This document shows positions 36,848 to 46,304 of a stretch of 61,951 bases of DNA, piece after piece (positions within the stretch are counted from its first letter, which is position 1; the number at the start of each line of letters is the position of its first letter). Origin of the DNA: Desulfovibrionaceae bacterium (GTDB lineage: Bacteria > Desulfobacterota > Desulfovibrionia > Desulfovibrionales > Desulfovibrionaceae). The position numbers and the translations under genes are program-made. The notes beneath the pieces are model-generated. The model saw nothing but the letters and a program-made list of their open reading frames with translations, was not told the origin of the DNA and ran no database searches. The stretch covers positions 1 through 61,951 of the forward strand of contig JAFGBU010000037.1 in NCBI GenBank assembly GCA_016932995.1. The letters run 5' to 3'.

Positions 36848-37345
36848 ATGTCCATAGGCAAAAAGACCATTGCCCTGGCCGGGGCCCTCCTGGCCCTGAC
36901 CCTGGCCCTGACCCCGGCCTGCTCCAGGCCGTCCGGGGCGGCCGAGGACTTCCCGGGCCTGGACGCTCCGGGCCTCAAGAACCTCCTGGCCAGGTCCAAG
37001 GCCGGGGGCCAGGCCGTGCTCATCTGCTTCTGGGCCACGAACTGCCCGGCCTGCAGGCTGGAGCTCGTGGAGCTGGAGAGGCTGCGCGAGGCCAATGGGC
37101 AGGGGCTGCTCATCATCGCCGTGGCCATCGAGAGGGACCGCCAGGCCCTCGAGACCTTCTTCGCCTCCAGGATGCCCAATTATCCGGTCTACCTGGCCCA
37201 GAACGGGGTCTACGAGGACTACGAGGTGAGCGCCATACCGACCCTGGTGCTCTACGACAAGGCCGGGGTCCTGCGCTTCAACCGCTCCGGGGCCTACCCG
37301 TTCGCCATGCTCGAAGGCATGGCCCGCCAGGCCGTGGGAGGATGA
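36848..37345 (+). CDS. TlpA/ResA-like thioredoxin-fold exported protein
   Basis: Encodes 165 aa from ATG 36848. The N-terminus (MSIGKKTIALAGALLALTLA then LTPAC) is a signal peptide ending in a possible lipidation Cys25. The mature part is a thioredoxin fold with the active-site CPAC at residues 66-69 (FWATNCPACRLELVELERL) and the cis-Pro segment VSAIPTLVLYD. It should act as a periplasmic membrane-attached disulfide reductase, as in cytochrome c maturation or oxidative defence. It lies 67 bp after metH and overlaps the next gene by four bases. Confidence 0.87.
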   Translation: MSIGKKTIALAGALLALTLALTPACSRPSGAAEDFPGLDAPGLKNLLARSKAGGQAVLICFWATNCPACRLELVELERLREANGQGLLIIAVAIERDRQALETFFASRMPNYPVYLAQNGVYEDYEVSAIPTLVLYDKAGVLRFNRSGAYPFAMLEGMARQAVGG

Positions 37346-37815
37346 CCTTGGCTTCTGATTCGCTTCTGCGCAAGGCCAGGATACAGGACGTCAAGACCAT
37401 CCACAGCCTGCTGGTCAACTGCCAGGACGGCCTGGTCCTGCCCCGGTCCTTCAGCGAGCTCTACAGCCGGCTGAGGGAGTTCTACGTGGCCGCGGACAAG
37501 GGCGACGGCCGGGTTGTGGGCTGCTGCGCCCTGTCCATCTGCTGGGAGAACCTGGCCGAGGTGCGCTCCCTGGTGGTCGAGAGGGACTCGCGGGGCAAGG
37601 GGCTCGGCCGCCAGCTGGTCGAGGCCTGCCTGAGCGAGGCCCTGACCCTGGGCATCTACCGCATATTCACCCTGACCGACCGGCCGCAGTTCTTCATCAA
37701 GCTCGGCTTCAAGGAGGTCAGCAAGGAGAGCCTGCCCCAGAAGGTCTGGGCCGACTGCCTCAACTGCCCCAAGTTCCCGGACTGCGACGAGGTGGCCCTG
37801 GTCATGGACCTCTAA
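37342..37815 (+). CDS. argA: GNAT acetyltransferase, ArgA-like N-acetylglutamate synthase candidate
   Basis: Encodes 157 aa with a GNAT fold: VRSLVVERDSRGKGLGRQLV carries the acetyl-CoA loop RGKGLG, and LTDRPQFFIKLGFKEVSK is the typical ArgA/GNAT beta-bulge region. The C-terminal LPQKVWADCLNCPKFPDCDE with three cysteines is shared with the short GNAT proteins that serve as N-acetylglutamate synthase in bacteria lacking classical ArgA. The proposed reaction is acetyl-CoA plus glutamate to N-acetylglutamate. It overlaps the thioredoxin-like gene by four bases. Substrate is inferred from the family only. Confidence 0.75.
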   Translation: MTLASDSLLRKARIQDVKTIHSLLVNCQDGLVLPRSFSELYSRLREFYVAADKGDGRVVGCCALSICWENLAEVRSLVVERDSRGKGLGRQLVEACLSEALTLGIYRIFTLTDRPQFFIKLGFKEVSKESLPQKVWADCLNCPKFPDCDEVALVMDL

Positions 37816-37826
37816 CCCCCAGCGAG

Positions 37827-38348
37827 ATGGCCGAAAAGCTGAAAAAGATCATCGGCGCCGGCGAGATCCGAACCAGGGTCCGCGAGCTGGCCGGGGAGAT
37901 AAACGGGTTCTACGGCGACCAGCCCCTGGTCTGCGTCTGCGTGCTCAAGGGCGCGTTCATCTTCTTCGCCGACCTGCTCCGCCGGCTCAGGGGCCAGCCC
38001 GTGGTGGAGTTCGTGCGCCTGGCCAGCTACGGCCAGGGCACCCGGCCCGGGGACCTCTGCTTCACCAAGGACTTGGAGGTCCCGGTGCAGGGCAAAAACG
38101 TGCTCATCGTCGAGGACATCGTGGACACCGGCCTGTCCATGCAATACCTGAAGGCCGTGCTGGCCGGCCGGGAGCCCTTGAGTTTGAAAATTTGCGCGCT
38201 CATTGATAAGGTCGAGCGCCGGGTGACGGATTTAACGGTTGACTTTACCGGTTTCAGGCTGAACAAGGGATTCTTAGTGGGCTACGGCATGGATTGCGCG
38301 GAAAGGCATCGCCGGCTGAACGCGATCTATGAACTCCTCGGGCCCTAG
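37827..38348 (+). CDS. hpt: Hypoxanthine phosphoribosyltransferase
   Basis: Encodes 173 aa. The PRPP-binding motif NVLIVEDIVDTGLS (residues 91-104) with its two acidic residues and the VCVLKGAFIFFADLLRRL segment identify a type I purine phosphoribosyltransferase; the C-terminal FLVGYGMDCAERHRRLN is the hypoxanthine-guanine branch pattern. It salvages hypoxanthine or guanine to IMP or GMP. The last quarter of the gene uses more AT-rich codons than its surroundings. It lies 11 bp after the GNAT gene and 27 bp before the zinc-ribbon gene. Confidence 0.94.
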   Translation: MAEKLKKIIGAGEIRTRVRELAGEINGFYGDQPLVCVCVLKGAFIFFADLLRRLRGQPVVEFVRLASYGQGTRPGDLCFTKDLEVPVQGKNVLIVEDIVDTGLSMQYLKAVLAGREPLSLKICALIDKVERRVTDLTVDFTGFRLNKGFLVGYGMDCAERHRRLNAIYELLGP

Positions 38349-38375
38349 GCCGCCAAAGCAGCAAAGAGAGCCGCC

Positions 38376-39362
<987 letters not shown>

Positions 39363-39366
39363 CCTG

Positions 39367-39397
39367 AAAAGGCCCCGCCAAGCGGGGCCTTTTCTTT
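39367..39397 (+). terminator. Rho-independent terminator of the metH train
   Basis: A 12-bp stem AAAAGGCCCCGC (39367-39378) with its complement (39382-39393) and a CAA loop ends in TTTT followed by CTTT. It starts four bases after the stop. Confidence 0.92.
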
Positions 39398-39486
39398 GCC
39401 ACCGCCTGTCCCGGCCTTTGCATCCCCGGTCTTTTCAGGCATAATTTCAGCCAGGCCGCGCCAAAATCACCTTGCCGGGAGTGGAG

Positions 39487-41697
39487 ATGAAGAGATCGAA
39501 AAAGACCGCGCCCATCGAGCAGGCCGGCATGTGCGCCTTTTTCGAGGCCGTTCCAGAGGCGGCCCTGATCCTGGACCGCGACGGCGCGATCATCGCGGCC
39601 AACACCACGGCCGCCAGGCGCATGGGCCTTGACGACCCCTTGGACCTGCGCGGCAAGAACGTCCTGGACTCCCTGCCCAAGGAGGTCGCGGAGCACCGCC
39701 GGGAAATGATCCGCCAGGCCGTGGCCACGGGCGAGGCAATGCGCTTCGAGGACGAGCACGACGGGCGCATCGAGAGCCACGTGCTCTCCCCGATCCTGGA
39801 CGAGGACGGCCGGGTGGTCAGCCTGGCCGCGTCGATCACCGACATCACCGAGTTCCGGCGCGCGGGCGAGGAGCTCAGGCGCGAGCAGCAGCGCCAGATA
39901 TTCCTCATGGAGTTCCTGCCCGGGTTCGTCTTTGTCCTGGCCCAGGACCACACCATCCGCTACGCCAACCGCTACTTCAGGCGCTACTTCGGCAGCCCCA
40001 AGGGCAAGCGCTGCCACGAGATATTCCGCAAATCGAGCACGCCCTGCGCCAGCTGCGCGCCGGCCAACGTGTTCCGCTCCGAGCGGCCGACGCAGTGGGA
40101 GTGGACCAACGCCGACAACCGGACCTTCCAGATCCACAGCCACCCGATGACCGACGTGGACGGCTCCCTGGTGGCCGTGATCCTGGGCATGGACATCACG
40201 GCCAGGAAGCTGGCCGAGGACGAGCTCAGGCGGGCCCACGACGAGTTGGAGGTCCGCGTCGAGCAGCGCACCTCGGAGTTGCGGCGCAGCGAATCGCGCT
40301 ACCGGGCCGTGGTCGAGGACCAGAGCGAACTCATCTGCCGCTTCGGGGACGACCGCAGGATCACCTTTGCCAACAGGGCCTTCTGCCGCTTCTTCGGCAG
40401 GCAGGACGAGGAGATGTCGGGACGGCCCTTCCTGCCCGAGGTGGTCGACGACGACCTGCCGGTCCTGGAGTCGCTCCTCGAGTCCCTGTCCGCCCAGAGC
40501 CCGCTCAAGATGGACGACTTCCGGGTCGTGGCGCCCTCGGGCGAGACCCGCTGGATCCGCTGGACGGTCAGGGCCGTGGTCTCCGAGTCCGGGGAGCTGA
40601 CCGAGTACCAGGCCGTGGGCCGGGACATCACGGCCCGCAAAAAGGCCGAGCAGCGCTACTTCGACCTCATCCAGAGCCTGCCCATCGTGGTCTTCGCCCT
40701 GGCCGACGACTTCCAGCTGGAGTTCATAAACAAGACCTGCGCCGACCTCTTGGGATTTACGCCCGAGGAGGCCCTGAGCGCGCCCAACTGGCTCCTGGCG
40801 CACGTCGAGGACGTGGACCGCGAGGCGGTCAAGGCCTTTTTTCAGTGCTGCTTCCAGGACCGCTGCGACACCCCGGAGTCCATAGAGTTCCACTTCCAGC
40901 ACAAGAACGGCTACCTGGTGCACCTCCAGGCCAGGCGCATCCACCAGGTCGGCCGCGGCGCGGACCGGGCCAGGCGCGTCGAGGGCATCATCGTCGACGT
41001 GACCGAACGCGAGTTCCTGGACAAGGTCCTGGTCCAAAAGGAAAAGCTCGACACCCTGGGGGCCATGTCCGCGGAGCTGGCCCACGAGATGCGCAACCCG
41101 CTCATGCCCCTGGCCGGGTTCGCCAAGCGGCTCCAGCAGAAGCATCCGGAGCTGGCCGAGACCGAGATCATCCTGGAAAACGCCAGGCGCCTGGAGGAGC
41201 TCCTGGACCGGATCAAGGACCACCTGCAGCCGGTCCAGGTGACCCGCAACCAGTGCCGGATCAACCCCATCGTCACCTTCTGCGCGGACCGCCTGGCCTC
41301 GCGCTTCTCCAGGCAGTCCCAGAGGCTGCGCCTGGACCTGGACCCGAACCTGCCGCCCCTGATGTCCGACCCGGACCTGCTGACCCAGATATTCCTGAAC
41401 CTGATCAACAACGCGGCCTCGGCCATGCCCGAGTCCGGCCTGCTGACCATCAAGACCTTCGAGACCAAGAACAACCTCTGCGTGGAGTTCACCATCGCGC
41501 CCAAGGCCATCAGGGAGCTGCGCCTGGAGATACTGTCCCTGGCCCCGGAGCAGGACAAGGGCAACGTCGGCCTGGCCCTGAGCTACCGGCTGACCAAGAA
41601 CGTGGGCGGCTATTTGTCCGTGGAAGAGGACCCGGAGGCCACGGTGTTCACGGTCTACCTGCCCAAGGAAGAGGGGCCGGGCCGGGCCGGGCCCTGA
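39487..41697 (+). CDS. Soluble multi-PAS sensor histidine kinase with a degenerate ATP-binding site
   Basis: Encodes 736 aa from ATG 39487 (GGGAGTGGAG just before it). Four PAS domains are seen at about 10-125, 137-245, 268-388 and 391-508; the second has a CHEIF..CASC cysteine group as in PAS domains suspected of binding cofactors. A coiled linker (about 245-265) and the HisKA box SAELAHEMRNPLMPLAGF with His533 follow. The ATPase domain keeps the N box NLINNAASAM (638-647), but the G1 box (DxGxG) is not recognisable and G2 is GNVGLAL. There is no membrane segment, so it is cytoplasmic. No response regulator is adjacent; rsmG follows after 16 bp. Confidence 0.87.
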   Translation: MKRSKKTAPIEQAGMCAFFEAVPEAALILDRDGAIIAANTTAARRMGLDDPLDLRGKNVLDSLPKEVAEHRREMIRQAVATGEAMRFEDEHDGRIESHVLSPILDEDGRVVSLAASITDITEFRRAGEELRREQQRQIFLMEFLPGFVFVLAQDHTIRYANRYFRRYFGSPKGKRCHEIFRKSSTPCASCAPANVFRSERPTQWEWTNADNRTFQIHSHPMTDVDGSLVAVILGMDITARKLAEDELRRAHDELEVRVEQRTSELRRSESRYRAVVEDQSELICRFGDDRRITFANRAFCRFFGRQDEEMSGRPFLPEVVDDDLPVLESLLESLSAQSPLKMDDFRVVAPSGETRWIRWTVRAVVSESGELTEYQAVGRDITARKKAEQRYFDLIQSLPIVVFALADDFQLEFINKTCADLLGFTPEEALSAPNWLLAHVEDVDREAVKAFFQCCFQDRCDTPESIEFHFQHKNGYLVHLQARRIHQVGRGADRARRVEGIIVDVTEREFLDKVLVQKEKLDTLGAMSAELAHEMRNPLMPLAGFAKRLQQKHPELAETEIILENARRLEELLDRIKDHLQPVQVTRNQCRINPIVTFCADRLASRFSRQSQRLRLDLDPNLPPLMSDPDLLTQIFLNLINNAASAMPESGLLTIKTFETKNNLCVEFTIAPKAIRELRLEILSLAPEQDKGNVGLALSYRLTKNVGGYLSVEEDPEATVFTVYLPKEEGPGRAGP

Positions 41698-41713
41698 CCC
41701 TGCGCCAAGGGCC

Positions 41714-42388
41714 ATGCGCGACCAGGAGCCGAACAGGGAGGCCGTGCTCGACGCGGCCGCCGGGGCCGGCCGGCCGGTGAGCCCGGGGCAGGCCGAGGGG
41801 CTCGCGGAGTTCCTGTCCCTGCTCGTCAAGTGGAACAGGGGCCTGAACCTGGTCGGACCCGGGACCTGGCGGGATATCTTCGACCGACTGGTTGTCGACA
41901 GCCTGTTTCTGGCCGACTTTCTGACCGGCCTGGACCTGGCCGCCGAGCCCCTGTGCCTGGACCTGGGCGCGGGCGCGGGCCTGCCCGGCATCCCCCTGCG
42001 CCTGGTCTGGGGCCCGGGCGACTACTGGCTCGTGGAGTCGCGGCAGAAGAGGGCCGCGTTCATGCGCTCGGCCCTGGCCCGCCTGGGCCTGGCCCGGACA
42101 ACGGTCTTTCACGGCCGGGCCGAGGACGCGGCCCGGGAGATATTCAGGGCCGAAGGGGCTGCCGGGGCCGACCTGGTCCTGGGCCGGGCGTTCATGCCCT
42201 GGCCGGAGTTTCTGGCCTTTTCCCGGCCCCTGCTCGGGCCCGAAAAGGGCCTGGTCCTGGTCATGGCCAACGAGCCGCCCCCAGGGGACCCGGGCCCGGG
42301 CTGGTCCCTGGCCGGCCGGGCCTCGTACCCCGCGGCCGGAGCCAGCCGCTACTTCTGGGCGCTGACCCCGGAGAGCATCTCCAGGTAG
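41714..42388 (+). CDS. rsmG: 16S rRNA m7G527 methyltransferase RsmG (GidB)
   Basis: Encodes 224 aa. FLSLLVKWNRGLNLVGPGTW and the SAM-binding CLDLGAGAGLPGIPLRLVW are typical of RsmG, followed by LVESRQKRAAFMRSAL. The enzyme methylates N7 of G527 in 16S rRNA, in the 530 loop. The first 25 residues are less conserved, and no better start is seen. Its 3' end overlaps by 40 bp the 3' end of a convergent small gene, unusual but with both frames looking coding. Confidence 0.92.
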   Translation: MRDQEPNREAVLDAAAGAGRPVSPGQAEGLAEFLSLLVKWNRGLNLVGPGTWRDIFDRLVVDSLFLADFLTGLDLAAEPLCLDLGAGAGLPGIPLRLVWGPGDYWLVESRQKRAAFMRSALARLGLARTTVFHGRAEDAAREIFRAEGAAGADLVLGRAFMPWPEFLAFSRPLLGPEKGLVLVMANEPPPGDPGPGWSLAGRASYPAAGASRYFWALTPESISR

Positions 42389-42567
42389 CCGTCCTTGAAG
42401 ATCAACCTGGTCGCGGTCTGGTCCGCGAGCTCGGCCAGGTCCATGATCCGCTCCAGAAAGTCCAAAATCCTGCCCCTGCGCTCCTCGTCCCCGTTCTCGA
42501 AGTCAAAGGCCAGGTCCCCGGAGCGGATATAGTCCTCGAGCTTTTTCAAATACTCGGCGTCGAGCAT
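42349..42567 (-). CDS. Conserved hypothetical small protein
   Basis: Encodes 72 aa, acidic and mostly helical (MLDAEYLKKLEDYIRSGDLA, RRGRILDFLERIMDLAELAD). The codons are clean and it lies 14 bp after rlmH on the same strand, which supports it. Its last 13 codons lie on the strand opposite the end of rsmG. No known domain is recognised. Function unknown; perhaps linked to ribosome maintenance by position only. Confidence 0.72.
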   Translation of the reverse strand: MLDAEYLKKLEDYIRSGDLAFDFENGDEERRGRILDFLERIMDLAELADQTATRLIFKDGYLEMLSGVSAQK

Positions 42568-42581
42568 CGAACCTCCGCTGG

Positions 42582-43049
42582 CTAGTGGTGGTAGGGCGCG
42601 CCCCTGATTATGGTCGAGGCCCTGTATATCTGCTCCAGGAGCACGACCCTGGCCAGTTCGTGGGGCAGGGTCAGTGGGCCGAGGGAGAGCAGGACCCCGG
42701 CCCTCTGCCTGACCTCGTCCGAGAGCCCGAAGGCCCCGCCGAGCACGAAACAGGGCCTGCGGACCGGGTCCTCGATCCAGGTCTTGAGCCTCTCGGCCAG
42801 GGCCCCGGAGCTCAGGGCCTGGCCGCGCTCGTCCAGGACGCAGGCCATGTCCCTGGGCCCGAGCCTGGCCAGTATGTCCCGGCCCTCGCGCGCGGCCTTC
42901 TCGGCCGGCCCGAGCCTGGCCGGGGCGTCCTTGACCACGGTCCGCTCAAGGTCAAAGGACCTTGCCAGCCGCTCCAGGTAGTGCTCGGCCGCGGCCTGGA
43001 AGAACGGCCTCTTGAGCCGGCCGACCCAGATGAAGCCCAGGGTCTTCAA
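42582..43049 (-). CDS. rlmH: 23S rRNA pseudouridine-1915 N3-methyltransferase RlmH
   Basis: Encodes 155 aa of the SPOUT superfamily: FIWVGRLKRPFFQAAAEHYL at the N-terminus, CFVLGGAFGLSDEVRQRA for the knotted SAM site, and the diagnostic C-terminus LPHELARVVLLEQIYRAST then IIRGAPYHH. It methylates pseudouridine 1915 in helix 69 of 23S rRNA. It lies six bp after the phosphoesterase gene, and the small hypothetical gene follows. Confidence 0.95.
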   Translation of the reverse strand: MKTLGFIWVGRLKRPFFQAAAEHYLERLARSFDLERTVVKDAPARLGPAEKAAREGRDILARLGPRDMACVLDERGQALSSGALAERLKTWIEDPVRRPCFVLGGAFGLSDEVRQRAGVLLSLGPLTLPHELARVVLLEQIYRASTIIRGAPYHH

Positions 43050-43055
43050 GGCCGC

Positions 43056-43712
43056 CTACACGCTTTCCAGCCCGGCGGAAAGCTCGCCGCCATCCAGGGT
43101 CATGCGCACGAACCCGCCCAGGGACAGCATCCCCGGGTTCAGGACCAGGGTCCGGCCCAGGCGCTCTTGGCCCCTGGACTCGTGGATGTGCCCGGTCAGG
43201 ACGATGTCCGGCTGGACCTCCTCGATCCAGGCGCGCACGGCCCTGCTGCCCACGTGCGCGCCGTTCGAGAGCCTGTCCGCGGCCGTGTTGAAGGGCGGCT
43301 CGTGGATCACGGCCACCAGCCTCTCAAAGCCCCGGGCCAGCTCAAAGGTCTGCCTGAGCCAGACCTCCAGCTGGCGGTCCTCGACCTCGCTCGGGGTCGC
43401 GAACGGGGTCGGCGCGGAGCAGCCCACGCCCATGATCCCCACGCCCGGGGCCAGCTCGCGGGCCTTGAGATGGATGTCCGCGCCCTGCTCCCGGAGATAG
43501 TCGGCCACGGCCTGGGTGTCCATGTTCCCGAGCTGGGCCAGTATCCTGGGGTTCAGCGCCTCGATCGAGCGGTACAGGGCCTGCACGGCCAAGCGCCCGC
43601 CCCTGTTGGTCCAGTCCCCGGTGACTATCACCGCCTCGGCCCGGGCCAGGCCGGGAATCCTCAGGGCCGCGGCGATGTTCTCGTGGATGTCGCCGAAAGC
43701 TATCCAGTACAT
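43056..43712 (-). CDS. Calcineurin-like metallophosphoesterase
   Basis: Encodes 218 aa with the metal-binding motifs of the family in order: FGDIHEN, VTGDWTNRGG, LGNMDT (in place of GNHD), VIHEPP and LTGHIHESRG. It is a cytoplasmic hydrolase of unknown substrate; related archaeal and bacterial proteins act on phosphodiesters. The GNMD variant suggests a subgroup in which Asn and Asp keep the metal-binding roles. First gene of a three-gene minus-strand unit with rlmH. Confidence 0.88.
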   Translation of the reverse strand: MYWIAFGDIHENIAAALRIPGLARAEAVIVTGDWTNRGGRLAVQALYRSIEALNPRILAQLGNMDTQAVADYLREQGADIHLKARELAPGVGIMGVGCSAPTPFATPSEVEDRQLEVWLRQTFELARGFERLVAVIHEPPFNTAADRLSNGAHVGSRAVRAWIEEVQPDIVLTGHIHESRGQERLGRTLVLNPGMLSLGGFVRMTLDGGELSAGLESV

Positions 43713-43804
43713 GTCCGTCTCCTGTCCGGGTCTTGCCCGGCTTGCCGGGCCAGCATAAACGAATTAAGACTGGCATGCCAGACGCGCGCAAGGGGGCGGC
43801 GGAC

Positions 43805-44389
43805 ATGGACATCAACAAGGCCGATCTGCGGCGGCGATTCCTGCAAAGACGGCTCGCCCTGGACCGAGGCGAGGTCGAGGCCCAAAGCAGGGCGGCCTGC
43901 GACTGCGTGCGGGGCCTTGCCGAGTGGCGCGCGGCCCGCCGGGTCCTGGCCTACTGGCCGACCAAGAACGAGATCGACGTAAGGCCCCTGGTCCGGGGGC
44001 TCTGGGACCGGGGCCTGGCCGTGCTCCTTCCGCGCTGCCTCCGGGACCGGCCGGGCCGCTTGGAGCTCGCCTGGGCCGGGTCCGAATCAGACCTCCGCCC
44101 GGGCCCCTACTCGATCCTGGCCCCGGGCCCGGCCTGCCCCTGCGCCCAAGAGGGGCCGGACCAGGTCCGGCCGGACCTGGTCCTGGTGCCCGGCCTGGCC
44201 TTTGACCCCCGGGGCTTCCGCCTCGGGTTCGGCGGCGGCTACTACGACCGGCTGCTGGCCGAGCCCTGGATGCAAGGGGCCTTTACGGTCGGCCTGTGCT
44301 ACGCCTTCCAGGTGGTCGAGGAGTTGCCCGTGGACCCCTGGGACCGGCCCGTGGACGCGCTCTGCCCGGGGGGGCCGTGGAGCGGATAG
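43805..44389 (+). CDS. fau: 5-formyltetrahydrofolate cyclo-ligase
   Basis: Encodes 194 aa from ATG 43805 (AAGGGGGCGG upstream); an ATG ten codons earlier at 43775 is possible. Signatures: MDINKADLRRRFLQRRLAL, VLAYWPTKNEIDVRPL, and the substrate/Mg-ATP site LVLVPGLAFDPRGFRLGFGG followed by GYYDRLL. It converts 5-formyl-THF to 5,10-methenyl-THF with ATP. Divergent from the phosphoesterase and overlapping pgeF by 13 bp. Confidence 0.92.
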   Translation: MDINKADLRRRFLQRRLALDRGEVEAQSRAACDCVRGLAEWRAARRVLAYWPTKNEIDVRPLVRGLWDRGLAVLLPRCLRDRPGRLELAWAGSESDLRPGPYSILAPGPACPCAQEGPDQVRPDLVLVPGLAFDPRGFRLGFGGGYYDRLLAEPWMQGAFTVGLCYAFQVVEELPVDPWDRPVDALCPGGPWSG

Positions 44390-45123
44390 CCTGCCTGTTC
44401 TTCGATTTCCCGGGCCTGGACCGGGTGGCCTGCGTGTTCACCACCCGCCGGGGCGGCCAAAGCGGGCCGCCGTTCGACTCGGCCAACCTGTCCCTTGACC
44501 TGGGCGACGAGCGGGACCGGGTCCTGGCCAACCGCGCGGCCCTTCAGCGCGACCTGGGCTTCAGGCACTGGCAGGAGTGCCGCCAGGTCCACGGCCAGAC
44601 CCTGCACTTCGACCCCCGGCCCGCCGGGCCCGGAGACGGACCCGGTATCGAGGGCGACGGACTGGCCACGGCCAGGCCCGGCCAGGCCCTGGTGGTCAAG
44701 ACCGCGGACTGCCAGCCCGTGCTTTTGGCCCACCGAAGCGGCCGGTTCGTGGCCGCCCTGCACGTGGGCTGGCGGGGCAACCGGGCCGGGTTCCCGGCCC
44801 TGGCCGCGGCCGCCTTCTGCGAACGCTACGCCGTAAGCCCGGCCGAGGTCATGGCCGTGCGCGGCCCGAGCCTGGGGCCCACGGCCAGCCGGTTCAGCGA
44901 CTTCGAGGCCGAGTTCGGGCCCGGGTTCAGGGACTACCTGGACCCCAAGGCAATGACCGTGGACCTCTGGCGCCTGACCAGGGACCAGCTGGTCTCGGCC
45001 GGGCTGCGGCCTGAAAACGTCTTCGGCCTGGACCGCTGCACCATGAGCGATCCGGACTTCTTCTCCTACCGCCGGGACAGGGTCACCGGCCGCCAGGCCG
45101 GGCTGATCTGGATCAGGGGCTAG
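44377..45123 (+). CDS. pgeF: Peptidoglycan editing factor PgeF / multicopper-oxidase-like (YfiH) protein
   Basis: Encodes 248 aa from GTG 44377, preceded by seven G residues; the frame is open further upstream only as a shadow of fau. Family metal/catalytic residues are visible: His72 (CRQVHGQ), Cys112 (KTADCQPVLL) and His129 (ALHVGWRGNRAG). YfiH proteins act as purine nucleoside phosphorylases or deaminases and prevent faulty peptidoglycan precursors. The start overlaps the end of fau, so the two are probably coupled. It converges with the antiporter gene, the stops overlapping. Confidence 0.9.
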   Translation: MERIACLFFDFPGLDRVACVFTTRRGGQSGPPFDSANLSLDLGDERDRVLANRAALQRDLGFRHWQECRQVHGQTLHFDPRPAGPGDGPGIEGDGLATARPGQALVVKTADCQPVLLAHRSGRFVAALHVGWRGNRAGFPALAAAAFCERYAVSPAEVMAVRGPSLGPTASRFSDFEAEFGPGFRDYLDPKAMTVDLWRLTRDQLVSAGLRPENVFGLDRCTMSDPDFFSYRRDRVTGRQAGLIWIRG

Positions 45124-46295
45124 TCCTCGGCCGCGCCCAGGGCCAGCCTGGCCCTGGTCCTGCGGCCCAGGGAGAGCCTGAACAGGAGCGGACCCAGAAA
45201 ACAGGTCAGCAGGGCCAGAAGGACTATGACGTCCTTCATCTCCGGGTCCAGGAAGCCCTCCTGCAGGCCGATGGCCGCGGCGGCCACGATGAGGCTCAGG
45301 CGCGAGGACAGGAGCAGCCCGGCCCTCAGGCCGTCGCCCAGGCCCAGGCCCCAGAGCGGGAAGAGCAGCCCGGGCAGGACCTTGACCACCAGGGCGCAGC
45401 CGAGCAGGGCAAGGAGAAAGACCGGCCGGCCGGGCCCCAGGACGTTGGAGGCCTCGAAGCCCATGCCCACGTGGATGAAGAAGATCGGGACCAGAAAGCC
45501 GAAGCCCAGGGCCGATATCTTGGACCCGAGCAGGCCCTTTTCCCGGAACACGAAGGAGATGATGCAGCCGCCCATGAACGCGCCCAGGACCGGCTCGAGG
45601 TCGACCAGCTCCGAGGCGGCCACGAACAGGAACAGCAGGGCCAGGCACAGGCGCACGCCCTGCTCCTGGGCGTCCTCGGACAAGAGCAGCCGGGCGGCCT
45701 TTTCCGGGTGCCACCAGGCCCACATCCGGGCCAGCCAGATGACCAGCCCGAACCCGAAAAACAGCGGCAGGGGCTGGATGAAGCGCCAGGTCAGGCCGTA
45801 GCGGCCCCAGAGCACGAAAAAGGTGATCCCGAACAGGGTCAGGAAGTCGGCCAGGGTCGAGGCCACCAGGATGGTCTGGCCCAGCGGGGTCCTGCTCAGC
45901 CTGGTCTCCCTGAGCACGGTCATGACCAGGCCCAGGGAGGTGGTCGAGAGCACCAGGGCCAAAAACAGGCCGTGGCCCAGAAAAAACGAGGCCAGGCAGG
46001 CCAGGCCCAGGGTGGCCCCGAAAAAGACCAGCTGAAAGGCCAGCCTGGAGCGGCCCTGGGCCTTGAGCATGGCGAAGTCTATCTCCATGCCCGCCTGGAA
46101 CATGAGCAGCAGAAAGCCCAGCTCGGCCAAGAACGGCAGCCACTGGCCCCCGAGGTCCAGGTCCAGCAGGCTCTTGCCCAGGGCCACGCCGAAGAGTATC
46201 TCGGCCACCGAGGTCGGCAGCCGGAGCAGCCTGCCCACTCCGGGCAGGAGCGCGGCCGCCAGGCAGACCAGGAACAGGGACGCGGCCTGGTCCAT
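45120..46295 (-). CDS. CPA2-family cation:proton antiporter membrane subunit (Kef-type)
   Basis: Encodes 391 aa, nearly all membrane: about 12 hydrophobic segments. FLLLMFQAGMEIDFAMLKAQ, STTSLGLVMTVLRE, VASTLADFLTL and LGAFMGGCIISF follow the CPA2/Kef pattern, in which an acidic residue in the TLADF segment carries the exchanged ion. The usual C-terminal TrkA-N regulatory domain is missing; a separate TrkA-N/Usp protein is encoded nine bp upstream and probably supplies it. It should exchange K+ or Na+ for protons in the inner membrane. Confidence 0.9.
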   Translation of the reverse strand: MDQAASLFLVCLAAALLPGVGRLLRLPTSVAEILFGVALGKSLLDLDLGGQWLPFLAELGFLLLMFQAGMEIDFAMLKAQGRSRLAFQLVFFGATLGLACLASFFLGHGLFLALVLSTTSLGLVMTVLRETRLSRTPLGQTILVASTLADFLTLFGITFFVLWGRYGLTWRFIQPLPLFFGFGLVIWLARMWAWWHPEKAARLLLSEDAQEQGVRLCLALLFLFVAASELVDLEPVLGAFMGGCIISFVFREKGLLGSKISALGFGFLVPIFFIHVGMGFEASNVLGPGRPVFLLALLGCALVVKVLPGLLFPLWGLGLGDGLRAGLLLSSRLSLIVAAAAIGLQEGFLDPEMKDVIVLLALLTCFLGPLLFRLSLGRRTRARLALGAAED

Positions 46296-46304
46296 GGCCC
46301 GGCC

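Noticed and set aside
37341-37346. A frameshift joining the thioredoxin-like and GNAT genes
   Set aside because: The four-base ATGA overlap is ordinary translational coupling, and both proteins are complete families.
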